A stretch of DNA of 64,000 bases from Apostichopus japonicus (Eukaryota; Echinodermata; Holothuroidea; Aspidochirotida; Stichopodidae). The stretch lies in NCBI RefSeq assembly GCF_037975245.1, contig NC_092578.1, forward strand, positions 15,546,321 through 15,610,320, read 5' to 3'. The first letter of the stretch is position 1. The number at the start of each line of letters is the position of its first letter. A program made the translations under genes and the position numbers. This document shows positions 47,363-58,500 of this stretch, in pieces. Below the pieces are notes generated by a model that was given only the letters and a program-made list of their open reading frames with translations, was not told the origin of the DNA and ran no database searches.

Positions 47363-47721
47363 TTAAAGGCATTGAAGACTCGCGCACAAAGAAACGTCTC
47401 ATGCCGGTAATCTGACCTAGTTTCGTATGAGGTGTAACATAAGTGTTAGCCATCACCATCGATCCCAGAAAATACACACACAGCTTGCTACCGTCGGTAA
47501 TAAGACACTAGTGCACAGTCAATACATGCAGCTACGGTCAATACCCACAACACAGTGTACATAGCAGCGATGGACATCTCAGATAAAAGATAACAAGGTA
47601 TCACGTTTCATTACTGTCTGCATTTTGTAGCGACAAGAAGAAAACTTCACTAGCAAGCAACGGAAAGGTAACTTTTTCAGATGGCGGCACACGGTTTGGG
47701 GCAAGTCTTCAATGCCTTTAA
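47363..47721. mobile_element. MITE with TTAA ends (piggyBac-like), copy 1
   Basis: Begins TTAAAGGCATTGAAGACTCG and ends with the inverse, AGTCTTCAATGCCTTTAA. The interior holds GAAACGTCTCATGCCGGTAA, AAATACACACACAGCTTGCT, GGTCAATACCCACAACA and GCAGCGATGGACATCTCAG. A second copy lies at 53694. No ORF. TTAA ends are known for piggyBac elements; the assignment is inference. Confidence 0.85.
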
Positions 47722-48884
47722 ACCAAAGAACAAAGGAAACATCATGTGTACTGTCCAAGAAAGATGGGGAACATTACACACCACACCCGAGATACCTTGA
47801 CATCAACTCTGTAGTTCACAACCCTGGGTCACACATTGAATTAATACAATACAATACAATACTGAGTTTCTCGACATCTCACAAGACAATTGTAGGCTAT
47901 TCATTTCCACTAACAGAGAAAATACACACAAAAGGGAAATCAATAGTGGCTCTTAGTCACATACACCTGCTAGTGGACGGTAATCAATAACCATAGGAAG
48001 CCAAAAGTAATGCCAAACATAATGTCACTATTGTCATCAAGTCTCAGAGACAATTTTTAAGGAATTATTCAGCTCAGTTGACCAATACAATATAGAAGGT
48101 TCATAGAACCCCTTTTTTTTTTTTACTGTGTAGTTTTTTGCAATCACTTTGTTGTCAATGTGCGATGGGGTTCAGTAATCAGCTTACAGTAGTAACTACA
48201 GGAACTCACAATGAATTTGCAAGTTAACAAGTGCTGATTAAAAGAGTATCATATGATAAGAGAGACTACGGAAATGGTATTTGACAAGTGTTGGGAAGTA
48301 TCATTGAAATATATGTATATATGCTACTACTGTGCAATATTGTCACAAATATTATCATCCAAAGATATTTAGCAAATAAAGCAGGAAATTTGATTATAGA
48401 TATTTTGAAATATATCCATTGTTTTACTGTTAAGGGAAGCAATATAGGTCCTAGCAGATGAAGTTGGAGAGCAGGAAGCATGGAGGTGGGGGGAGGGGGG
48501 ATACGACGGTAAGTCACAACTGCTTTTATGAAAAGGTACATTTTTATATAGAGTACTTGTCAGTAATGCAGTAGATAATGAAGGTTAACAAATCATTTAA
48601 AACAGAATCGGTAAATTATGTACTATTTTGAAATCGAAATTATTTCAGTAATATTTATATATAACTTTTAAAACTACAATTTTTCTAGGTTGAAACCTAA
48701 TTATGGGGTATCAATATAACACTGATCTCAGTTTTAAACAAAACAAAATTACATTCTGGTTCGTAAAATATATAATGACTGGCACTGCACAACTATGCAA
48801 CACAACTACATGGAATTACCAACTGACAGACTCCACTAACAATATTATGACCCTGTTCATATATCAAACCAAGGGCCTGTCACC

Positions 48885-49105
48885 GTGTTAAAAGGTTACA
48901 GTACCAGTTCATGCTAGACACATTAGGATGGGAGTGCTAATGTTGTGGGGAGACAGAGGTAAACACTTAAGACATAAGTACATTGACTGGAGGGGCCAGT
49001 CATGGAGGGCGCACAGTGTTAAAAGGTTACCAGTTCACACTCTAGGCACGGTAGAATGAGAGTGCTAAGGTTGTGGGGAGATAGGTAAGCGAGGAAAGAA
49101 GTGAA
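48885..49105. repeat. About 120 bp direct duplication
   Basis: GTGTTAAAAGGTTAC...CCAGTTCA, GGGAGTGCTAATGTTGTGGG and GAGAYAGRGGTAA recur at about 48885 and 49015. The GAGAGTGC...GGAGATAGGTAAG core also occurs near 43545 and 39998. Confidence 0.75.
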
Positions 49106-51999
49106 TAAAGTTCAACACATTGTCTCTGCATCAAATGGACTTTCTGTATACAATATGTCTAACTGTAAACACAAGACTAGAAAGTCAAAGACCTTGAGGG
49201 GGGGGGGGGCTGAAGGGGGCACACTAAGAGCTCTTGGATGTTGCAATTAAAGGCGAACCCGAATGAACCCTGGTATATACATCATGCAGTGTACCATACA
49301 ATACCAACGTGTATAAAACCATGTTTCTTTTGATCCAGATGGGTGGCTGACCTGGAGGTAAAAACACTCTTGGATCTGATCCAGATCTGATCTAGAGTAT
49401 TGACATACTCTTGAGGAGTGTGGTTTGCACTGGTTATCCCCATTGGGTATGTGAATTCGATCTGGCCTTTAGGAAATTATAAGTAGACCTTTTGAAACAT
49501 AACTGACATACCAAATCTTCACATTAACCCAACTTACAAACCTCATCACATTTCATAACTGTGAGGAGAGTAGTTATTTATGCGGCTATGTATAGATGTA
49601 TAATAGAAAAGAAATAATTACCTTACAAAGCAAAAAGAAGATAGATAATTCTTTCAAGACTGTGTTGGTTCAAAATTTGCTGTAATCAGGTAGTTGATCC
49701 AGAGGAAATTCAAAAAAATATCAAATAAATCCAACTTCCAAGGGTAAAAAGATATTTAATTTACCTTCACAGATTAAACTTATACTTTTCAACTCAACTG
49801 TCCCACATGAACCACACTGATAACACAAGTAAAATTCCTTCAAGCATCAACAACTGGTCTTGACATTGCAAATGTCTCGCTTGAGTAGTTCCGACCAACA
49901 GTAACACTATCCAGTGAGGTTTAGACTTTTCAATAGGACTCAGGTTATTTAATCTGGACACAATGGTACCTATTGTTAACCAATGAAATACCTATAACAA
50001 GATCATGTGAACTGGATAAAAGCCAGTTTACAATTGACCTGCCAATCATAGGATCACCTATAGTTAAAGACTTTTTCTTGATTACAGCAAATTTCAGGGT
50101 ATCATTCTGGAATTCAATGATGGAAGTAGCACAGTAAATTGAAGTCAAATAAAGTGAAAGCATCAGGCTAAAGTTTTAAGTTGTAGTTCTTTTCAAACCC
50201 AAAGGGAATACAATTTGTAAGAAAATGAATAAAAGTCATTCGAAACACAATTTCTAAATAATACCGTTGTATAACTTTTCAAAGATTATTTTGCAAGAGT
50301 TTTAATTATCCCAGGAGTTCTCCTGATTTTTTTCTCCTTTTTTTTTTGGGGGGGGGGGGTTGTTTTGCAGTAATATGGAAGAAATATTCAAAGCTATAAA
50401 TATAATTTTTCTTTGTACTAAATTTTCATAGACATGTTATAAATGTAGCCAATCATTTTCAAGCCAATGAGATATATGGGGGAAAAAAATGCTTTATCAA
50501 TGTTTTAAACACTTGTTGTTTTTGTAAACCCTTCGTGACTGATGTTAAAAGAAAAAGAAAAAAATAGGATATAGAACTGATCATCATTTCAGACACACCA
50601 ACACTTGATAACAAAGCCTCTTAAATGAAACGATCACAACAGTGACTACACACTTGCATCACAATGTAAGGTTGTTACACACACATAAATGACCTTTACT
50701 TTTAGTGCTTAAGTAAAGCAATACCTGAACAACCGTCAGTAAGCGTACCCGTTTCCAAGATATTATCAACATTCTCAAAAGTCAATATTAAGAAGTAGGT
50801 AATACCGCAGGGATCCGCAAACACGATTCAAACCAAACTGTAAACAAATAATCCAGTCAGGCCTTAGAAGATAAAATACCCAATCGACCAATAGGAACAG
50901 GGCTACACTGCTGTCCATGTCATATTATGACTAGCTATAAATTCCCCTTTACAATGGGTGGGTTCTTGGAAAATTGTCCTACAATTTTTTGGTTTGCATA
51001 TGTGTAACCTTAAATTTTGTTAAGAAATGAAAAAAAATTCAAATACACAAATCCTATCTGTGTGTGTGTGTGTGTTTTTGATGCATTGTATTTTAAAATT
51101 TCAAATTTAATAATCTGAAAACTCCCTGAGACCATGACTACAGTATGTGCTTCATTTTTTTAGAAGGCTAGTGATAAATTTGGTAGTTTTATTACTAGCT
51201 TTAGTACTTGTTGAATGTATACATAAACAGTACTAACAAAAGGAGAGAATAGTATACAAATAATGAATGGTTATGAGTGCAATAGTGCAAATATATCATG
51301 AGTTGAAAGATGGAATGTTCCATTCAACGAGGCGCAGCTGAGTTGAATGGAATAAATTACACACACAGATGGGATCTGTGTTTTTGACTTTATACCATAA
51401 GATATAGTTTTGGGGTGTTTTAAGGCTTAGGTGTCCGAACTTCACAGTGTCCATGCTACTACTGTACAACAAACTTGCTTTATATTTCATCTCAGCCCAC
51501 ATGAAATTAACAGATCTGTGAACAGTTACCAGACTAGCCTAGGTCTTGTTACTGTTAGACATGCACTAGCAAAGGTAGCCTTGGTTGGTAACTTTCCCCA
51601 GTTTTGATGTAAGTACTTTTAGGCTAAGCCTACATTAACAAGTTCAAACAAGTCTAAAATTACTTTCATACACAATCACTAAAGTACAAATCCACCAACA
51701 TTTTCCTTGTGGTATCCGATTACATTCCTTTATTTTAAGTTGTCCGTTATGTAAATACAACTGTCTACTATGCAAGCACTAACATTGGGCCTAACTGTTC
51801 GGCTATGTATTATTCTGGCTCAACGATTGTTTACATGCGGACTTGTGTAGGGCCTATATACTTTACTGTACTCTTGACACAAGGATTAGTTACCACATAT
51901 GACTACTGGCACTAGTAGTAGTACTGCGACTACAAACGATAGGCATTTGTGGCCTAGCCTCAAAGCTTCCTTCGCAACGTTTACCGTTTCCATACTTAC

Positions 52000-52085
52000 C
52001 GTAAACAGTCAAGTCGTTTTCATGAAAAAAGGATAGTGCTCCACGAAACCAAATGCGGCAATGGTTTGTACAATCTAAAAAACAA
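52000..52085 (-). promoter_or_regulatory. NEK10: Candidate non-coding first exon of NEK10
   Basis: On the minus strand GACTTGACTGTTTACG is followed by a strong donor, GTAAGTATGG (51999-51990). The sequence just upstream (52060-52240) is more GC-mixed and CpG-containing than its surroundings, and it lies on the correct strand upstream of an exon that needs a 5' partner. No TATA box seen. Weak evidence only. Confidence 0.3.
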
Positions 52086-52259
52086 ACTGTCTGGTAGAGT
52101 AAGCTAAAAGACACATTCCACTTAGTCTACCATTTCATGAAATGGCATTTAGCCGAAATTTTCCAGAGCCGAAGGAATCTGCGACTACAAGAATCGCCGG
52201 TGCCGCGAAAGTGAGGGCGTTTGATGACAACAAGTTAGCTATAGCCGGTTTTTGTTGTT

Positions 52260-52385
52260 GTATATGGCACATAATAGAGAAGATCCTGCTAGGATCGAAA
52301 CGTCAGTCCAACTTACTTTTACACATTCTCTTATACAGGCTCTGTAGTGGATAAGCAGTTTGCTTACAGTTTTATTTCATTTAGA
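52260..52385 (+). mobile_element. Penelope-like element 3' terminus remnant
   Basis: GATCC-TGCTA-GGATC forms a perfect hairpin (52282-52296) followed by GAAACGTCAG. This resembles stem II and the GAAA core of the hammerhead ribozymes found in Penelope-like retroelements. The CTGATGA half of the core is not intact (TAGAGAA), so it is at best a degenerate relic. No reverse transcriptase ORF is adjacent. Confidence 0.4.
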
Positions 52386-52716
52386 AATTAATATAGTGTA
52401 TTAATGTATGTGTGTGTTGTATGTCCATGGACATATTGGTACATGCTTCATACTTCACGCGGAATTTCCATTAAAATATGTTGGGGCAGGACCGGGGGAT
52501 GAGAATAGAGCGATGGGGTAGATAGTCAACCGGGAGATGGAAGCGAGTTGCCGTCGGTCTGTTTTTTTTTTTTATGTACAGTACTTTTTTCTGTTTACAA
52601 AAACTACCCGTAGTAACTACTCAATAACCCCATCTCCGTTTCATTCGAGCCCCGAACGAAACTTCACCAGGTTCCACATAAGCAGACTCAAATTACAATA
52701 AAATAGAGGCTACGTA

Positions 52717-53072
52717 CAGGGGCGTAGCGAAGGGGTTTTTGTTGGGGGGTGTGGAGAATTTGATTTGCCTACGAATCTGGAAGTAGTGACTGAAATGGGG
52801 GAGGGGTCTAAGGGGAGGGGGTTTCCCCCTCCCCTTTGGAAAATTTTTAGTTTTGAAACGTCCTTAGATGCAATCTGGTGCATATTTTAAGTCAAATTTG
52901 GCACGGAAGAAGCTCCCGTTCTCCTTTTTCTATTTAGCTTTCCTTCTTTCTTCCCCTTCCGCTCTCTTCACCTTTTCTCCTTTTGCCGACAGACCCAAAA
53001 TTTGCCGACAGCGACCAGCGGGGGGGGGGGGGGTGTGACACCCCCCACACCCCCCCGCTCGTTACGCCCCTG
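52717..53072. mobile_element. hAT-type MITE with 8 bp target-site duplication
   Basis: Terminal inverted repeats are CAGGGGCGTAGCGAAGGGG at the left and, on the opposite strand, CAGGGGCGTAACGAGCGGGG at the right. The element is flanked by exact 8 bp repeats GCTACGTA at 52709-52716 and 53073-53080. CAGGGGCG ends plus 8 bp duplications are typical of hAT elements. 356 bp, no ORF, and G/C runs that can pair across the element. Confidence 0.93.
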
Positions 53073-53354
53073 GCTACGTAAAGGGTCTATCCGGCGACTT
53101 TACGATATAGCCCACCGAAGCAAAAGCAAGTACAGCACTACTGAAAAATAAATTGCTTACATGCAAAAATAAGATGTTCATGAGAAGATATAGGCGTAAA
53201 TGCGCAGTTTGCTGAAAATAGGTTGAAATCTACCACCCTTCATGTATACAATGGTAACATCTGCTTACGCGATTAATCATGACCTTAACAGCTTAGTCTC
53301 TTCATAGGTATTGTTAACTAACCCACGGCTTAAATTAACAACCTGCTTGTCCTG

Positions 53355-53476
53355 TTATTTCTCTTTCAGTTTGGTAGGAAGCTGTTCCAAGAAACCTTTG
53401 TGGTCAACAGGATTTAACTTTTGAATAGCAACTTTAATCTCGTAGATGGAGACATTCAAATGGGTGGATATGTTTA
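53355..53476 (-). pseudogene. Unassigned 40-codon ORF, possible exon or decayed coding fragment
   Basis: After AAAGACTTCAG, the minus strand reads STHLNVSIYEIKVAIQKLNP then VDHKGFLEQLPTKLKEK and TAA. Composition looks protein-like (amphipathic, no low complexity). I recognise no family and find no partner exon. It may be chance or part of a degraded element. Confidence 0.25.
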
Positions 53477-53693
53477 CTGAAGTCTTTCAATTAAAACTGA
53501 GAGGTTGGTATTGAATCGTGGAACAATACGTGAAGTCATCTTATCATGAAAGAACAAGATTCTTAGGATATTTAGCTAGTCACATGTGTTCCTGAAACTG
53601 TCATCTAAATACTAAGCTGATTAAGGCAGTGGTAAATGTAACAGGAATTTTCGCTGAAGGGAGCAGGTAGGCTGTTGGGCTTCAGTATGAGAT

Positions 53694-54019
53694 TTAAAGG
53701 GTGTGAAGACTCGCGCACAAAGAAACGTCTCATGCCGGTAATCTGACCTAGTTTCGAATGAGGTGTAACAGAAGTGTAAGACACCACCATTGATCCCAGA
53801 AAATACACACACAGCTTGCTACCATCGGTAATTAGACAGCTACAGCTACGGTCAATACCCACAACATAGTATACATAGCAGCGATGGACATCTCAGGTCT
53901 AAATAAAAGATAACAAGGTATCATGTTTCATTACTTACAAAACTTCACTTGCAAGCAACGGAAAGTTAACTTTTTCAGAGCGCGGCATGCAGTTTGGGGC
54001 GAGTCTTCAATGCCTTTAA
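53694..54019. mobile_element. MITE with TTAA ends, copy 2
   Basis: Same family as 47363-47721. The left end is altered (TTAAAGGGTGTGAAGACTCG); the right end is AGTCTTCAATGCCTTTAA. The interior matches copy 1 in order with small indels. Confidence 0.85.
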
Positions 54020-55422
54020 GGGAGTAGAACGAAAAGTGAGAAGAAAGATGGAGGGACTTCTTACTAATCACCAGTAGTATCTGTTCCCTTTGGAACTGAC
54101 TTGTGATACCTCACTCAACATAACACTGTTGTCTTCCATAAGGTTAGAGTAAATGTAAGAGGATTGTGGTTGAGAGTGGATCAAGTTATGTATTTTTCAT
54201 GCACACATTCCATCTTGGGTTACTTTGCTTTAAAAATGTATCTCAATGAAAACACTGACAAAGTAATTGCAAACAGTATTTAGTCTAGAATAAGTAACCT
54301 TATGACAAGGCTGTAAAAAGTGATCTTTTGTTTTACAACACAACTTACCTCCATCAAGTACACAAATACAAATAAGGACAATGACACTGAAATGTTAATG
54401 TTTTATTTGATGATTTAATTTTGACTCAAATAAATAAGACAGAGGTTTGTCACATGTCATTTTCACATTTTTGAACCACAATTGATATGGAGACAAATAA
54501 AACCTTGTATTGTGAATGATTAGGAGATCAAATTATGTTACTATAGAGGTGAGGCATTCCTTTAGACAGAACTTATCCCTTATGGCACCATGGCAATTAA
54601 TATTTACTTCAACTTTTTATGACAGCAAATTATCTGATTGCAAGCGAGATCCACCAAACAACTATATACTGTACAGGTAATATCATGCTATTTGTACTGG
54701 CCACCCTCTTTAGCATTATGAATATTCAATAATTAACCAATTAAAATGGAAGCACCCAGTTGGGACAATTTTTTTCTATACTGTAGTGTTATGTCCCACT
54801 TCAGAGCACTCTTATCGTCAGTACGATTAGTATATCATGTTTCTATCAGATCAAGTTTAGGAACTGTTTGTACTGTCAATACCAGTGCTTTGAGAGCATG
54901 ATATTGGAGAACAGTTTAAAGAGGTATTAGCATTAGGAAATTGTCCCAACTGGCTGATATGGAAGACGTTCAGAACGAGCCCACTTGAAAGGAAATTGCA
55001 AGAAACAGCTTGGAAATTTTAAGTGTATCCCAGGGATGGATCCAAAAGACTTTGTTTTTGCATGACTAATTATTATTAACTACAAACATATTTTGTTCAA
55101 AACAATAGTAGAATGTAGCTTGAACTTGTTAGCTTATGCAAAGGGATAATCCTTAAACTGTTTATCATAAGAGACTGACAATATTTATTATTTATTTGTT
55201 GGTTGGATGCTTCTGCATTCATAAATACATCTTTTTTACATAATCTATTCATAAACTTGTCTTTGACTGAATAAAGTTTATTTTGACAGGATGTAATCTA
55301 TACACATATTTTCGTCACTTCAGGCAGACAGACAGTGGTTTTTTCATGTTTCATTGATCTTGTGATCAGCAGCGACTGATGGATTCAGCCGTCGACCAGA
55401 CAACCTCCCGTTGATTCAGTCA
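54020..55422. other. MMUT 3' flank and 3' UTR
   Basis: No coding exon or repeat recognised. Minus-strand AATAAA occurs at about 55187-55197 and 55278-55283, and either could serve MMUT. A short imperfect duplication (GATTCAGYCRTCRACCAGAC) sits at 55383-55434, just below the stop codon. Confidence 0.5.
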
Positions 55423-55502
55423 TCAACCAGACATCCTCCCGTCGTTGATAGTTTGGTCGATGTCGTCGATGACTTTCATTGCTGCTATCGGTATTCTTGT
55501 TC
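55423..55502 (-). CDS. MMUT: MMUT last coding exon
   Basis: After [30 protein letters not shown] then GRMSG, TGA. Final helix of the cobalamin domain. Confidence 0.96.
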
Positions 55503-58500
55503 CTGGGAAGAGGAAACAACATTTTAAGGAAACACCATCGATACACACGATGAGATATGATACATCATACAAAGTAATGCCACATAAATACGAAATACAT
55601 ATTTTGCCATGGTATAAGAGCTCTCTAGCTAACAACAGAACAGTATCTATATTGTTTCATAGCAGTGTAGTTAATAGTAGTGGCCCTAGAAACTATAAAA
55701 TCTAACATTTGGCAAAAAACATTTTGGGGAGTTCATGCTCACAACCAGACTCAGTTATGTGTTCAAAGTTCAAACCAGGTTTAGGTCACATGAGTTTCAA
55801 TCGGGTAAAAACTCAACGTGTACTGTTTTCTTTTTTCTGGCGGTCGACGGGTTATGCTTGTGACAATTAAAATTTTCCCAGCTTTGCTAGACGTAATCAA
55901 CCCCAGGGATGCCATATTTACACGTGACCAAAATGACCTCTGAATTTTAACGGAAAAACAGTCGTTGTATGTGCTCATCAGTTCACAGGGGTAAGTTCTA
56001 CGAACATTGGTATTCACGAATATGACTGGCTAGGTCAGAACCGTTGAGTCCTGACCGGGTCACATTCAGTCATGGAAGATGCGGTTGGTTTAAGTAGACA
56101 CATTCTTGATGGAGTTTTTAGGAGTTAGCAATGGACTGCAGAGGATTTGGACAAACTTTGTGATAAACAATAAAATTCAGATATTTGACCTTTATTTATG
56201 TAGAAAACCCCCAAGTGACATCAGAGGCTAAATTTCACATGAAATTGTCCATTTTGTTGTACGGTAACATTTTCAAAGGTAAAGAATTCTTTTCTTTTTT
56301 TTCCCCCTCAATCTCATATTTTACAGAAATATGTATAAAATAGAGTAATACCTGGTCCGAAGATGCTCTTGACTCCTTGTTCGAATAAGAAGTCGTAGTC
56401 CTGTGGAGGGATGACACCTCCAACAATGACACCAATATCACTGAAATGATAAAACAAAAGAATAACTTGTCAGGGTTCATTTACTGATTACTAACATGTT
56501 CCGTTCAATATTCCACTGTTTGATATTTCACCAAAAAACAAATACAAAATCAAATTTCAGAAGCTGATGGCAACATTTAGCGGTCATGAAGTGGCAACCT
56601 TTGTGCTTTTCCAGAAGACTTGCCTTATTAATTAAGAATCTGGAATTAAGAGCTTAATTTAAATGAACAGCCAGCCTCTCTGTATGAATATTCATGATGT
56701 ATCAATGCATCAGCCCTGTGAACAAATGCACATGCTTTATAAATTGGGTGGGGCACCTAGCTGTGATTATGCATAGAATTTCACAATTTTCACCCAGTGC
56801 ATAAAAAAAATCTACTTGCTAAAAATCAAAATTCCCACTGGCATTTCCCTTGACTTAATGCAAAAGCAACATGTATCTGGCATTCAGCCAGTAAATATCC
56901 CAAATTTCTAAGCATTACAAATACAGAGATTTGTCAGTTTTTTTCGATACGGAAGGAAAAGTCTGTCTTTCGGATTCTTTCAAGATAGAAAAGGGGAAAA
57001 ACTTTGAATTATGCATATTCATACCCTCTTCCAAGTTCCTTCAAGGCTGTGATCAGTTCCGGGACCAAGGTTTTATGGCCGGCAGCGAGAGTACTCACTC
57101 CGATGATGTGTACATCTGCATCTATGGCTTGCTGGGCAACCTCTACGGGTGTCTGTTAGAATCGAAATAATCACAAGAGGGATGAAAGAAAAATAGTCAC
57201 GGAAACACCAGCTTATGAGCTTTAAACTTATGAGCGTGGTGGCCAATTGGCTAAGGCATTGGACTCGTGATCCAAGAATTGCTGGTTCGATTCCTGCCTA
57301 GTTCATTACATTGTGTCCTTGGGCAAGATGCTTTATCTCACTTGCCTCTCTCCACCCAGGGGTTAAATGGGTACCTGTGAGGTAACTTGTCATTGGGCGC
57401 AGTATAGAACTGCTGCCGACTGGAGGGATTGTCTCTGGGACATGTTATCATTGACCAGGGGTAATATTTCGTCTGTAAAGCGCTTTGAGACCTATCGCTG
57501 GTATAAAGCGCTATATAAAAAGCAAATATTATTATACTTAAAACAAAACTTGTGACCTGTACAGACAGATTGTATGGCTAAGGGTTTGTTCACGTTTCTT
57601 AACGACTTGATGATTTTTTCAATTGGAAGATAATGAAGTTAGACTCGGGAAAGAATGGAGTCGCTAGGGGAACCAGATCGGGAGGGTAAAATGGGGGAGG
57701 CGTAGCAGGAGGTAGAGGTGCGTTAGCAAAGATCCATAAGGTATGAAGAGGAGTAGAGGTGAGTACTACATCAAAACTATTTGCCCCAATTTCCCAAAAA
57801 TTTCATTCACTACTGCCCTGGAGGAGCTCCATACAGAAAGTAAACAGGCTTGTATTTTAAGAAGACATAAAGGTGAGGTGAGGTGGAAGGGGCAAGAAAT
57901 GTATAAGATGTGGACGACATTGCTGAGATCAAATCACCTACAGCAAACAAACAAAATTCATGTAAAACTTGGTGATCAAAGAAAATCAAAGATGGGTACC
58001 TGAAATAGTGGACCAATATCCACATCGAATCCAAGGTCAGCAAAACTGGTAGCTACCACCTTTGCCCCTCTGTCATGTCCGTCCTGACCCATCTTGGCAA
58101 CCAGACATCTAGGTCTCCTTCCTTCCTTGTTCATAAATTCCTGTTGGGTGTAAAATTGTACCATTCTCCAGTTTCTAATACGTATAATGTAGTGGTATTA
58201 ATAAAAAAAAACAATTTTTAACTCCCATAGATTTTCTAAAGTCTCCAAAGACTCCCTGGTGATTAATAATGATTAAACTATACATTGACTGATTTGACTG
58301 CAATCGATTGCAAACTAACTGGAAGTAAAAGTCGACATCAGCAAACACATATACACATTTATCAAAACTTGTGGAAATATATAAAATAACCTGCAGGTAA
58401 AGGAAACGTAGAATAAGATCAGATTCCATCAGAAACATTATCAACCAGCCTAATCTCGTTCTTTTCTTCGTTGCCAGGCCTCGCAACAGAATCTGACTGT

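Larger units (their letters stand above)
46058..52000. other. NEK10 5' region, repeats and AT-rich DNA
   Basis: No coding exon recognised. It holds a TTAA-type MITE (47363-47721), a duplicated segment (48885-49105), homopolymer tracts and a (GT)n run near 51060. It is probably the first NEK10 intron plus flank. Confidence 0.5.

Noticed and set aside
52142-52354. 70-codon ORF starting MAFSRNFPEPKESATT
   Set aside because: It runs into the Penelope-like terminus, shows no recognised family and lacks a partner exon. Possibly part of a promoter region instead.
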